From assembly GCA_021647885.1 (NCBI GenBank), contig JAKITV010000014.1, forward strand, positions 1 to 52,636: a DNA stretch of 52,636 nt. Direction: 5' to 3'. Below the pieces are notes generated by a model. That model searched no databases, had not been told where the DNA came from, and worked only from the letters and a program-made list of their open reading frames with translations. Made by a program: the position numbers and the translations under genes. Shown piece after piece: positions 1 through 8,447 of this stretch; positions within the stretch are counted from its first letter, which is position 1; each line of letters begins with the position of its first letter. The DNA is from Flavobacteriaceae bacterium. GTDB lineage: Bacteria; Bacteroidota; Bacteroidia; Flavobacteriales; Flavobacteriaceae.

Positions 1-714
1 TTATTTCAATCTATGTAAATACATATTCACTACATTTTCAATTCCTAAATACAAGCTTTCAGAAATTAAGGCATGACCAATTGAAACCTCTAAAAGATTT
101 GGAATATTGTCTTTAAAAAATTTAATATTCTCTAAAGATAAATCATGTCCTGCATTTACACCAAGCCCAATAGAATTTGCTAATTCTGCACATTCAATGT
201 AAGGTTTAATAGCATCCAGATTCCCTAAACTGTATTGATGGGCAAAGTCTTCGGTATATAATTCAATTCTATCAGTTCCTGTTGCTTTTGCGCCTTCTAC
301 TTGTTTTAATTCTGAATTTAAAAAAACAGAGGTTCTAATATTGTTTCGTTTAAATTCTTGAATTATTTCTGTTAAAAAACTGTTATGTTTTATTGTATCC
401 CAACCAGCATTAGACGTTATAGCGTTAACAGCATCGGGAACTAAAGTGACTTGAGTTGGTTTTATACTTAAAACCATATCGACAAATTTTGGGATTGGAT
501 TTCCTTCTATATTAAATTCGGTATAAACAATAGGCTTTAAATCGCATGCATCTTTATAACGTATATGACGCTCGTCTGGACGAGGATGAATTGTGATACC
601 TTGAGCACCAAACTCCTGTATGTCTTTAGCAAATTGAACAAGATTAGGAGTGTCTCCTCCTCTAGAATTTCTTAAGGTTGCAATCTTGTTAATATTTACA
701 CTTAATTTTGTCAT
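1..714 (-). CDS. pdxJ: Pyridoxine 5'-phosphate synthase PdxJ
   Basis: Cytoplasmic TIM-barrel enzyme that condenses 1-deoxy-xylulose 5-phosphate with 3-amino-2-oxopropyl phosphate, the last ring-forming step of the DXP-dependent vitamin B6 pathway. The 237-residue length is normal for the family. Visible family motifs are TLRNSRGG near residue 13, HPRPDERHI near 43, NAGHDL near 188 and the phosphate-binding SIGHALI near 211. The family's NIDH near residue 10 reads NINK here, which I recall as the usual Bacteroidota form. The gene diverges from the CBS-domain gene, and a TAnnTTTG box lies 20 bases before its ATG. The complete stop codon is at the left window edge, so the gene is whole. Confidence 0.95.
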   Translation of the reverse strand: MTKLSVNINKIATLRNSRGGDTPNLVQFAKDIQEFGAQGITIHPRPDERHIRYKDACDLKPIVYTEFNIEGNPIPKFVDMVLSIKPTQVTLVPDAVNAITSNAGWDTIKHNSFLTEIIQEFKRNNIRTSVFLNSELKQVEGAKATGTDRIELYTEDFAHQYSLGNLDAIKPYIECAELANSIGLGVNAGHDLSLENIKFFKDNIPNLLEVSIGHALISESLYLGIENVVNMYLHRLK

Positions 715-734
715 TTATTTAGATTTTTAAAATG

Positions 735-742
735 CAAAAATA
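735..742 (-). promoter_or_regulatory. Putative -7 promoter box of pdxJ
   Basis: The minus strand reads TATTTTTG, a match to the Bacteroidota TAnnTTTG -7 element, 20 bases before the pdxJ ATG. I could not pick out a clear -33 TTG element. Confidence 0.45.
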
Positions 743-767
743 CAAAGTAAGTTACGCTTAATCTGTA

Positions 768-775
768 TATTTTTG
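768..775 (+). promoter_or_regulatory. Putative -7 promoter box of the CBS-nadK operon
   Basis: TATTTTTG matches TAnnTTTG and lies 30 bases before the ATG at 806. It overlaps the upstream TTG codon at 773, which therefore cannot be the translation start if this promoter is used. Confidence 0.45.
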
Positions 776-805
776 ATTAATTTGCGCTTGTATTTATATG
801 ATGAT

Positions 806-1462
806 ATGCCTTTAAGTAATTACATAATAAATGATATAAAGCCTCTTAATGTTAACGATAGCATTAAAGGTGCGCAATTGTTGTTTAATCAGCTCACATA
901 CTCACATCTTCCTATAAAAAAAGATGATGTTTACATAGGTTGTATTTCTGAAACTGATGCTCACTGTTTTGAGTCTAGCAAACCTCTTTCGGAGTTTTTA
1001 TATACTATTGAAGGATTTTATGTTAGAGCAAATGCGCCTTGGTTAGATGTATTAGGAGACTTTGCTCAAAGCAACTCTAATATTATGCCTGTTTTAGATG
1101 AAAAAAATGTCTATTTAGGATATTACGAACTTAACGATATTATTTCTTTATTTAACGAAACTCCATTTTTTGCCGAACCTGGAGGGGTTTTAATTGTAGA
1201 AAAAGGTCTTAACGATTATTCTTTTAGTGAAATTAGTCAGATTGTTGAATCTAATAACGCAAAACTATTAGGTGCTTTTATATCAAAAACAGAAAATGAT
1301 GTTGTTCAAATTACTATAAAAATAGGCAGTTCTGGTCTTAATGATATTATTCAAACCTTTAGGCGTTACAGTTATAATATTATTTCTGGTCATGAAGAAG
1401 ATCTCTTTATTCAAAACCTTCAAGAGCGTTCTGATTATTTAAAGAAATATTTAAACATGTAA
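806..1462 (+). CDS. CBS-domain protein (AcuB-like)
   Basis: Cytoplasmic protein of about 218 residues with two CBS motifs in the first 125 residues, which usually bind adenosine nucleotides as an allosteric module. A C-terminal half that begins near the GGVLIVEK segment looks ACT-like, giving an AcuB-type layout. The reading frame is open up to a TTG at 773, but ATG 806 is preferred because a promoter box covers 768-775. It ends 3 bases before nadK, so the two are almost certainly co-transcribed. This suggests, without proving, that it senses nucleotide state beside NAD kinase. No catalytic residues are seen. Confidence 0.8.
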   Translation: MPLSNYIINDIKPLNVNDSIKGAQLLFNQLTYSHLPIKKDDVYIGCISETDAHCFESSKPLSEFLYTIEGFYVRANAPWLDVLGDFAQSNSNIMPVLDEKNVYLGYYELNDIISLFNETPFFAEPGGVLIVEKGLNDYSFSEISQIVESNNAKLLGAFISKTENDVVQITIKIGSSGLNDIIQTFRRYSYNIISGHEEDLFIQNLQERSDYLKKYLNM

Positions 1463-1465
1463 CTT

Positions 1466-2350
1466 ATGAAGATTGCAATCTTTGGTCAATATTACCATAA
1501 AAACTCTGAGTCTTCAATAGAAACGCTTTTAAGTATTTTATTAAAAAAGCCTGTTGATGTTTTTATCGAAGAGCAATTTCATTCAACTATAAAAGCACAA
1601 CAAAATAGTAGCTTTAAAGACATCTACTTTAAAATTTTTAATCGATTAGACAACTCTTATGATTTACTAATAAGTATTGGAGGAGATGGTACTATGTTAA
1701 GAGCTGTTACTTTTGTTAGAGATTTTTCTATTCCAATCGTTGGTATAAATACTGGTCGTTTAGGCTTTTTGGCTACGATACAAAAAGATGGAATTGAAAA
1801 AGCAATTAACAATATCCTAAAAGGCAATTACAGGATCTCTGAAAGAAGCCTGCTTAGCATAAAAACAGAACCGGAAAATGAAACTCTTTTAGATTTTAAT
1901 GTGGCATTAAACGAAATTGCTGTAAGTAGAAAAAACACAACATCTATGATTACAGTGCAAACGAGTTTAAATGATGAATACTTAACATCGTATTGGGCAG
2001 ATGGTTTAATTGTTTCCACTCCAACAGGATCTACAGGATATTCTTTAAGTTGTGGTGGGCCAGTAATTATGCCTGAAGCCGGCAGCTTTATACTTACTCC
2101 AATTGCTCCACATAATCTAAACGCCAGACCTCTGGTAATCCCTGATTCTACTGTAATAAAACTAAAGGTAAGTGGTAGAGAAGACAACTATTTAGTGTCT
2201 TTAGATTCTAGAATTGCAACTTTGGACAATGACTCTATTGTTACAATAAAAAAAGCGACATTTAAAATTAAAATGATAGAATTGGAAGACGAAAGCTTTC
2301 TTCAAACACTGCGTAAGAAGCTTCTTTGGGGAGAAGACAAAAGAAATTAG
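1466..2350 (+). CDS. nadK: NAD kinase
   Basis: Phosphorylates NAD to NADP with ATP or polyphosphate in the cytoplasm; the sole route to NADP in most bacteria. The 294-residue protein carries the diagnostic GGDGT motif at residues 72-76 (D74 catalytic), followed by GINTGRLGFLA and the second conserved motif TPTGSTGYSLSCGGP in the C-terminal beta-sandwich domain. The ATG follows the CBS-domain gene by 3 bases. The next gene starts after a 97-base gap with its own promoter box. Nothing is missing or truncated. Confidence 0.96.
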   Translation: MKIAIFGQYYHKNSESSIETLLSILLKKPVDVFIEEQFHSTIKAQQNSSFKDIYFKIFNRLDNSYDLLISIGGDGTMLRAVTFVRDFSIPIVGINTGRLGFLATIQKDGIEKAINNILKGNYRISERSLLSIKTEPENETLLDFNVALNEIAVSRKNTTSMITVQTSLNDEYLTSYWADGLIVSTPTGSTGYSLSCGGPVIMPEAGSFILTPIAPHNLNARPLVIPDSTVIKLKVSGREDNYLVSLDSRIATLDNDSIVTIKKATFKIKMIELEDESFLQTLRKKLLWGEDKRN

Positions 2351-2422
2351 ACAATAATTTAGCTTAATTCCTGTTAATCAGTAATACTATTCAACAAATT
2401 ATTAAAGGCTAATCTTATTTAT

Positions 2423-2430
2423 TATATTTG
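2423..2430 (+). promoter_or_regulatory. Putative -7 promoter box of the DUF6089-uppS-bamA operon
   Basis: TATATTTG followed by C matches TAnnTTTG and lies 17 bases before ATG 2448, inside the 97-base gap after nadK. It would drive the envelope genes independently of nadK. Confidence 0.5.
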
Positions 2431-2447
2431 CAAACTTTTTAATTCCT

Positions 2448-3143
2448 ATGAAGTACCTAACCATTATTATAATGAGTGTTTTATATTGCCAATTAAGTCA
2501 TTCTCAAATTTATGAAATTGGTATGTTTGCTGGTGGAAGCAATTTTATTGGAGATGTAGGTGCTACAAACTTTATTTCGCCTAACCAAGTTGCAATTGGA
2601 GGTGTCTTTAAATGGAATAGAAGCCCTAGACATTCTTATAGAGTAACAGTTATTTATGCTGGTTTAGAAGGTGTTGACATAAAATCAGATGATCCAAGGC
2701 GACAACAAAGAGGTTATTCTTTTGAAACTAATATTTTAGAAATATCGGCTGGAATGGAATTTACATTCTTTGATTTTGATTTACACTCCGAAGGAAAAAA
2801 AATGACACCTTATTTGTATTCTGGAATAAGTGCTGCAAATCACGATAACTTTTACTTTAACAATAGTGGCGTAATAATCTCAGAAAATAAAAAAAGCTGG
2901 GCTTTTGGTATTCCAATAGTTTTAGGATTTAAAACTACACTTACAGATAGTTTTATCCTTGCACTTGAAGTTGGTGCTAGATATACATTTTCAGACGAAA
3001 TAGATGGCAGTATTCCAGACAATCCGTCGTTACAACCAAACTTTAGTTTTGGAAATATAAACAATAATGATTGGTACACATTTTCTGGAATTACACTAAC
3101 TTACACCTTTGGCAATAATCCTTGCTATTGTGGCTACGAATAA
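2448..3143 (+). CDS. DUF6089 family protein, probable outer-membrane beta-barrel
   Basis: Exported 231-residue protein. A signal peptide covers about residues 1-19 (MKYLTIIIMSVLYCQLSHSQ, cut after HSQ). The rest alternates polar and aromatic residues in strands, with GMFAGGSNFIGDVG near the mature N terminus and an aromatic-rich end, as in small 8-strand barrels. I recognise it as the DUF6089 protein that usually sits before uppS and bamA in Flavobacteriaceae. Its TAA overlaps the uppS ATG (TAATG), implying translational coupling. Function is unknown; the neighbours suggest outer-membrane assembly. Confidence 0.75.
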   Translation: MKYLTIIIMSVLYCQLSHSQIYEIGMFAGGSNFIGDVGATNFISPNQVAIGGVFKWNRSPRHSYRVTVIYAGLEGVDIKSDDPRRQQRGYSFETNILEISAGMEFTFFDFDLHSEGKKMTPYLYSGISAANHDNFYFNNSGVIISENKKSWAFGIPIVLGFKTTLTDSFILALEVGARYTFSDEIDGSIPDNPSLQPNFSFGNINNNDWYTFSGITLTYTFGNNPCYCGYE

Positions 3144-3883
3144 TGGATTTAAAAAACAAAATACATACAGACCGTTTACCTAAACATATTGCAATAATTA
3201 TGGATGGCAATGGTCGTTGGGCAAAGCAAAAAGGAAAATTACGAATATTTGGTCATGAAAAAGGAGCAAAAGCTGTAAAGGAAGTTATTGAAGCCTGCGC
3301 AGAAATTGGTGTTAAAAATTTAACACTTTATACGTTTTCTACCGAAAATTGGAATAGACCAAAAATAGAAGTTCAAACCTTGATGAAACTTTTAATTTCC
3401 TCATTAAAAAAGGAAATAAAAACACTACACGATAACAACATTAAACTTAAAGCTATTGGAAACCTGAAAGACTTACCAGCAAAGGTTTATAATGAATTAT
3501 TGGATGTTATAGAAATTACAAAAAACAATGATAGATTAACTCTAACTTTAGCATTGAGTTATGGTTCAAGAGAAGAACTTATAAACACAGTAAAACAAAT
3601 TAGCATTAAAGTTAAAAATAATATAATTTCGCCAGAAAAAATTGATGAACTCATAATAAATCAGCATCTTTACACGCAAAATTTACCAGATGTAGATTTT
3701 TTAATAAGAACTGGTGGCGAACAACGAATAAGCAATTTCTTATTATGGCAAATAGCCTATACAGAATTGTATTTTACTAATGTATTTTGGCCTGATTTCA
3801 CAAAGCAACATTTGTACGAAGCCATAATAAATTATCAAAAAAGAGAAAGACGATTTGGAAAAACAAGTGAACAACTTAGTTAA
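3143..3883 (+). CDS. uppS: Isoprenyl transferase / undecaprenyl diphosphate synthase
   Basis: cis-Prenyltransferase that extends farnesyl diphosphate with isopentenyl diphosphate to the C55 lipid carrier of peptidoglycan and surface glycans. With the ATG at 3143 the protein has 246 residues. It shows IAIIMDGNGRWA near residue 16 (D21 binds Mg), the TLYTFSTENW loop, and the C-terminal RTGGEQRISNFLLWQ motif. The reading frame extends 7 codons upstream, but the start that overlaps the previous stop (TAATG) places the DGNGRW motif at the usual distance. The end overlaps the probable bamA start, consistent with coupling. Confidence 0.96.
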   Translation: MDLKNKIHTDRLPKHIAIIMDGNGRWAKQKGKLRIFGHEKGAKAVKEVIEACAEIGVKNLTLYTFSTENWNRPKIEVQTLMKLLISSLKKEIKTLHDNNIKLKAIGNLKDLPAKVYNELLDVIEITKNNDRLTLTLALSYGSREELINTVKQISIKVKNNIISPEKIDELIINQHLYTQNLPDVDFLIRTGGEQRISNFLLWQIAYTELYFTNVFWPDFTKQHLYEAIINYQKRERRFGKTSEQLS

Positions 3884-6479
3884 TATTATACTATTGAGAA
3901 CATACTTTACACGACTTCTATTTGTACTTTTTTTTATTAGTAGTATTAGTATTACTGCCCAAAGTAATGAGTTAGCAAATGCAAAGAAATATACAATTGG
4001 AGATATTTCAGTTTCTGGAAACACAAACTTTAGCTCTCAAACCATAGTTACTTACTCTGGATTACGTAAAGATCAAGAAGTAATGATTCCCGGAGAAAAA
4101 ATTAGTGCTGCAATTAGAAAATTATGGAGCTCAAATTTATTTAGTAACATTGATATATTTATCAGTAAAATTGAAGGCAATACAGTTTATTTAGAAATTC
4201 AACTTATCGATTTACCCGAACTTAAAGAGGTTAAAATTGAAGGTGTAAAAAAATCTAAATTTGAAGAAATCATAAAAGAAAACAAACTTCAAGCTGGAAC
4301 GAAAGTTACTGAGAACCTCATTACAACGACAAGAAACTATCTAGAAAATAAATACAAAAAGCAAGGTTTTTTAAATGCTAAAGTAAATATTATAACTACC
4401 GAAGTGATTGATTCTGTTCAAAAAAGCAGAGTTAATATGTTGTTAACTATAAACAAAGAAAATAAGATTAAAGTAAAAGATATTGTGTTTGTTGGAGCCG
4501 AAAAACTTAAAGGCAAAAAGCTTCGTAAAGCCATGAAAAACACAAAAAAGAAAAACCTAGTACGTGTACTTAAACGGTCTAAATATATTGAAGCAGACTA
4601 CAAAGAGGATTTAGTTAGTTTAATAGATAAGTATAAAGAAAATGGATATAGAGATGCTCGTATTATTTCTGATTCCATCATTAAAAATAATGACAATACC
4701 ATTTCTATAAATATTAAGTTGGAAGAAGGTGAAAAATATACCTATGGAAAAATCAATTTTTTAGGCAACACTATATACACCGATCAACAACTCAGGCAAA
4801 TTTTAGGAATAAATGAAGGCGATACTTATAATGGCGTAGAGCTGGATAAACGAATCGCTGACGATTCTAAACCTGATGCAAACGATCTTACAAATCGTTA
4901 TCAAGACTTTGGTTATTTATTTTCTACAATAACTCCAATAGAAGTAAGTGCAGATGGTAATATTATTGATATGGAAATAAGGATAGTTGAAGGGAAACCC
5001 GCTTACTTTAATAATGTGACTGTTACAGGAAACGATAAGACTAACGACCATGTAATTTACAGAGAGTTAAGAGTGCGCCCAGGGCAATTATATAGTAAAG
5101 CAAATGTGGTACGTACAGTTAGAGAACTAGGGCAATTAGGCTTTTTTGATGCCCAACAAATTGTTCCAAACTTTAAAAATGTTAACCCAACAGATGCAAC
5201 ACTAGATATGGAGTTTTCTGTTGAAGAACGTGGTTCAAGTCAAATAGAATTACAAGGTGGTTATGGAGGTGGAGGATTTATCGGCACATTAGGTTTGTCT
5301 TTTAATAATTTTTCTATAAAAGACATCTTTAAAAAAGAAGCCTATAAACCAGTTCCAATGGGAGATGGTCAAAAATTATCTTTACGTTTGCAAGCAAGTC
5401 GATTCTTTCAAACTTATAGCTTCTCATTTTCTGAACCTTGGCTAGGTGGAAAAAGACCTGTACAGTTTTCTACATCAATATCGCATACCAAACAATTTCT
5501 ATTTAACCCCATTACAAGAAATGCTGATAAAAGTAGAAGGTTTAATATTACTGGTGTCTCGGTTGGTTTAGCAAAACGTCTAACTGTGCCAGATAGTTAC
5601 TTTACTTTATCTCAAGCAGTTAGTTTTCAACATTACGATTTACAAAATTACAATACAGGCTTATTCACATTTGGTGATGGATCCTCTAAGAATTTGTCAT
5701 ACACTATTGGTTTAAGTAGAAACAATACTTATAACGATCCAATATACCCAATAGGAGGATCTAATTTTAGTGTAAGTGCTAAAGTTTCTTTTCCATATTC
5801 GGCTGTCAATGGTGTAGATTATAAGGCTTTAAAAGAAGAAAGAGAAGGGTTAATTGAAGATTTAGCTACAGATCCAACAAATACAGATACTTCAGATAGA
5901 ATTTCAGAAATAGATCAAGAACGTTTTAAGTGGTTAGAATTTTATAAAATTAAGTTTAAAGGCGATTGGTACACAAAAATTGTTGGCGATCTTGTTTTGA
6001 GACCAAGTATCGAGTTTGGATTTTTAGGAGCTTATAATAATGATAGAGGAATAATTCCTTTTGAACGCTTTTTTTTAGGTGGAGATGGATTAGGAAACCA
6101 AAGTTTAGATGGTCGAGAAACAATTGCTTTACGTGGCTATCCAAACCAATCACTGCAACCATTAAATGAAAATGGAAGAGCTGGTAACGATGGTGGAACA
6201 ATTTATAATAAGTTCTCTTTAGAATTAAGACATCCAATAACATTAGGAGCACAAGCAAAAATTTATGCACTTGCTTTTATAGAAGGTGGTGCATCATTTA
6301 ATAATTTTAGAGATTATAACCCTTTTAATATAAATCGATCTGCTGGACTAGGTATTCGTCTCTTTATGCCAGCATTTGGATTATTAGGTATAGATTTCGG
6401 ACATGGATTTGATCCTTTACCGGGACAGACAGTTAAACATGGTTGGGAAACGCATTTTATAATTGGACAACAATTTTAA
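3867..6479 (+). CDS. bamA: Outer-membrane protein assembly factor BamA
   Basis: Omp85-family protein that folds beta-barrel proteins into the outer membrane. After a hydrophobic signal (LLFVLFFISSISITAQ) come about five POTRA repeats over roughly residues 45-440 (for example ISVSGNTNFSS, KINFLGNTIY and NNVTVTGND), then a 16-strand-type barrel. The barrel holds the conserved L6 signature as ALRGYPNQ, and the protein ends in a terminal beta-strand closing with Phe. Its length of about 870 residues is normal. No ATG exists near the start: candidates are TTG 3855, GTG 3867 (chosen) and TTG 3894. The first two overlap uppS. It is followed by two OmpH/Skp-like chaperone genes, the expected partners. 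Confidence 0.93.
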   Translation: MNNLVNIILLRTYFTRLLFVLFFISSISITAQSNELANAKKYTIGDISVSGNTNFSSQTIVTYSGLRKDQEVMIPGEKISAAIRKLWSSNLFSNIDIFISKIEGNTVYLEIQLIDLPELKEVKIEGVKKSKFEEIIKENKLQAGTKVTENLITTTRNYLENKYKKQGFLNAKVNIITTEVIDSVQKSRVNMLLTINKENKIKVKDIVFVGAEKLKGKKLRKAMKNTKKKNLVRVLKRSKYIEADYKEDLVSLIDKYKENGYRDARIISDSIIKNNDNTISINIKLEEGEKYTYGKINFLGNTIYTDQQLRQILGINEGDTYNGVELDKRIADDSKPDANDLTNRYQDFGYLFSTITPIEVSADGNIIDMEIRIVEGKPAYFNNVTVTGNDKTNDHVIYRELRVRPGQLYSKANVVRTVRELGQLGFFDAQQIVPNFKNVNPTDATLDMEFSVEERGSSQIELQGGYGGGGFIGTLGLSFNNFSIKDIFKKEAYKPVPMGDGQKLSLRLQASRFFQTYSFSFSEPWLGGKRPVQFSTSISHTKQFLFNPITRNADKSRRFNITGVSVGLAKRLTVPDSYFTLSQAVSFQHYDLQNYNTGLFTFGDGSSKNLSYTIGLSRNNTYNDPIYPIGGSNFSVSAKVSFPYSAVNGVDYKALKEEREGLIEDLATDPTNTDTSDRISEIDQERFKWLEFYKIKFKGDWYTKIVGDLVLRPSIEFGFLGAYNNDRGIIPFERFFLGGDGLGNQSLDGRETIALRGYPNQSLQPLNENGRAGNDGGTIYNKFSLELRHPITLGAQAKIYALAFIEGGASFNNFRDYNPFNINRSAGLGIRLFMPAFGLLGIDFGHGFDPLPGQTVKHGWETHFIIGQQF

Positions 6480-6646
6480 GTTTGGCACGATATTTTCTTT
6501 TAACCCAATAACGATTTTATACAAGTGTTAAAATTTTTTAAGTTTTATTTCGTTAATTTGAAGAATATTAACTCTAGCGACGGAATCGTGAATTTTATCC
6601 GTCATTTTAATGAATTTATAAGATGCAATCTATACATTTAAAATAC

Positions 6647-7813
6647 ATGCGGATAAATACTAAAGTTCCTTTTTTACTGGCATTTGTATTCTTAATAAGT
6701 TTTAGTTCCTTTGCGCAGCGTGGCGTAAGAATTGGATATATTGATACCGAATATATTTTACAAAACGTACCCGAATATCAAGATGCTTCAGTACAACTTG
6801 ATGCTAAAGTGCAAAAATGGAAAAGTGAAATAGAATTACGTTTAAGTGAAATTGATCAAAAAAAGAAACAATTAAATAGTGAAAGTGTATTACTCACAAA
6901 AGAGCTTATTGAAGAACGTCAAGAAGAAATAAATATTGAAGAAAGTGAGGTTTTAGATTACCAACAAAAACGTTTTGGCCCAAATGGAGATTTAATGATT
7001 CAAAGAAAAAATCTCATGCAGCCAATACAGGATCAAATTTTTACTGCAGTACAAGAAATTGCTGCTAATAAAAAATACGATTTTGTGTTCGATAAATCTG
7101 CCGATGTAGTAATGCTTTATTCAGCAAAGCGATTTGATATTAGTGACCAAGTGTTAAGATCCATAACAAGGTCTTCTAAACGAAAACAAGTTCAAAACCG
7201 TAAAGAAAGAAAAGCTGCTGAAGAGGAAGAGTTGGTGCCAGAAATTAATAAAGAACAAGAAGCTCGCGAAAAAGTTTTAGCAGATAAAAAAGCAGAACGC
7301 GCAAAAAATATTGAAGATAAACGCAACAAGCAATTAGAAGCTCGTGAAGCAAAAAAGAAAGCTTTAGAAGACAAAAAGAAAAAGATTTTAGAAGACAGAG
7401 CAAAAGCCAGAGAAGAAAAAATCAATGCTCGTAAAGGAATATCTAACAATAAAGAAGAAACAAAGACTGAAGACGTAAAAAAAGAAAATAATAATGCTGT
7501 AATAACAGAGAAAAAGGAGGAAACAACATTAAGTCCCAGTGAAGCAAAGAAAAAAGCATTAGAAGATAAAAAGAAGAAAATATTGGCAGACAGAAAAGCG
7601 AAACTCGAAGCTAGTAAAGGAAAAACTGTAAAGGAAAATGATGTAAAAGCTGAAAACGATAGCATAAAAACTGTCGCTCCAAAATTAACCGATAGAGAAG
7701 CCCGTAAAAAAGCTCTGGAAGATAAAAAGAAAAAAATATTAGCAGACAGAAAAGCAAAGTTAGAAGCTCGTAAAAAAGCTAAAGACAGTACCTCAATTAA
7801 GAAGAATAATTAA
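6647..7813 (+). CDS. OmpH/Skp-family periplasmic chaperone with long basic-acidic C-terminal repeats
   Basis: Exported protein of 388 residues (start at the second ATG, just before the signal peptide; ATG 6623 is also possible). Residues about 25-175 form a Skp/OmpH domain (IGYIDTEYILQNVPEYQ, coiled-coil arms, YDFVFDKSADVVMLYS), which holds unfolded outer-membrane proteins for BamA. A normal OmpH protein is about 170 residues. Here about 200 extra residues follow, nearly all K, E, A, D and R, with three copies of a unit close to KKALEDKKKKILADRKAKLE. This tail is probably a long helix or disordered. It lies between bamA and a second, ordinary ompH. Confidence 0.85.
   Translation: MRINTKVPFLLAFVFLISFSSFAQRGVRIGYIDTEYILQNVPEYQDASVQLDAKVQKWKSEIELRLSEIDQKKKQLNSESVLLTKELIEERQEEINIEESEVLDYQQKRFGPNGDLMIQRKNLMQPIQDQIFTAVQEIAANKKYDFVFDKSADVVMLYSAKRFDISDQVLRSITRSSKRKQVQNRKERKAAEEEELVPEINKEQEAREKVLADKKAERAKNIEDKRNKQLEAREAKKKALEDKKKKILEDRAKAREEKINARKGISNNKEETKTEDVKKENNNAVITEKKEETTLSPSEAKKKALEDKKKKILADRKAKLEASKGKTVKENDVKAENDSIKTVAPKLTDREARKKALEDKKKKILADRKAKLEARKKAKDSTSIKKNN
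7339..7776 (+). repeat. Three imperfect in-frame repeats in the OmpH tail
   Basis: Copies at about 7339-7430, 7541-7620 and 7697-7776 encode variants of the same unit (ALEDKKKKIL followed by A/E-DR-K-AK), separated by different hydrophilic linkers. Copies two and three are almost identical in protein, and copy one is diverged. The pattern indicates internal duplication. Confidence 0.8.
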
Positions 7814-7849
7814 TTAACAGTAAACAATTTATAACATAATTTATTAAAA

Positions 7850-8362
7850 ATGAAACACCTAAAAACCCTATTATTTGCAGTTGCACTTTTTATTGGAAGC
7901 ACAAGTTATATTGATGCACAAAGTAATGTTGCGCATATAGATACACAAGCATTAATTGATGCTATGCCAACAGCCATAGCAGCGAGAAGTGAATTAGAAA
8001 AATTAGCTAAAACTTACGAAGCTGATATTAGAACTATGACTACCGAATATCAAAATAAAGTAAAACAATATGATGCTGAAGCTTCAACGCAAACACAAGA
8101 AGAAAATCAAAAAAGGATGCAAGAAGTAGCAACTATGGAACAAAGTATTCGTCAATATCAAGGTCAAGCGCAACAAGATTTACAAAAAAAAGAACAAGAA
8201 TTGTTTACGCCTATTTATGAAGAAGTTAGAGCAGCTATCCAAAAGGTTGGTAAAGCACAAGGCTTTCAATATGTATTAGACTCTAGAGAAGGATCAGGAA
8301 CACTTTTACTAGCTGACGGCAAAGACCTTTTAGTAGATGTAAAAAAAGAATTAGGATTCTAA
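7850..8362 (+). CDS. OmpH/Skp-family periplasmic chaperone
   Basis: Exported 170-residue protein of standard OmpH/Skp length. The signal peptide ends near SYIDAQ (residue 24). It then has the family opening NVAHIDTQALIDAMP, two helical arms rich in Q, E and K, and the closing segment GFQYVLDSREGSGTLL with DGKDLLVDVKKEL at the end. The role is periplasmic chaperoning of unfolded outer-membrane proteins on the way to BamA. It is a paralogue of the longer gene 36 bases upstream and is followed at once by a strong terminator. Confidence 0.93.
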   Translation: MKHLKTLLFAVALFIGSTSYIDAQSNVAHIDTQALIDAMPTAIAARSELEKLAKTYEADIRTMTTEYQNKVKQYDAEASTQTQEENQKRMQEVATMEQSIRQYQGQAQQDLQKKEQELFTPIYEEVRAAIQKVGKAQGFQYVLDSREGSGTLLLADGKDLLVDVKKELGF

Positions 8363-8393
8363 AAAGAATTACTTTTTTAAAATAAACTATATG

Positions 8394-8423
8394 AAAGCTG
8401 TCTTGTAAAGACAGCTTTTTTTT
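8394..8423 (+). terminator. Rho-independent terminator after ompH
   Basis: A perfect 11-bp stem (AAAGCTGTCTT at 8394-8404, AAGACAGCTTT at 8408-8418) with a GTA loop runs into T residues up to 8423. It closes the bamA-ompH-ompH unit ahead of murI. Confidence 0.9.
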
Positions 8424-8439
8424 CCGATAGCTATCGGGA
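8424..8439. repeat. Palindrome CCGATAGCTATCGG, copy 1
   Basis: A 14-bp perfect palindrome lies directly between the ompH terminator and murI. The same core recurs at 34865-34878. Two copies of a 14-mer in about 53 kb are far beyond chance, so this is a dispersed intergenic element. Confidence 0.75.
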
Positions 8440-8447
8440 TTTGTAAT

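Noticed and set aside
1828-2187. Minus-strand open frame inside nadK
   Set aside because: Shadow of a strongly supported gene; its protein has no recognisable pattern.
6573-6607. Inverted GACGGA / TCCGTC before the long OmpH gene
   Set aside because: Only 6 bp pair with a 13-base loop; too weak to call a regulatory hairpin.
7192-7665. Minus-strand open frame rich in Ser, Phe and Leu
   Set aside because: It is the complement of the Lys/Glu repeat tail of the OmpH-like gene; the low-complexity composition explains the openness.
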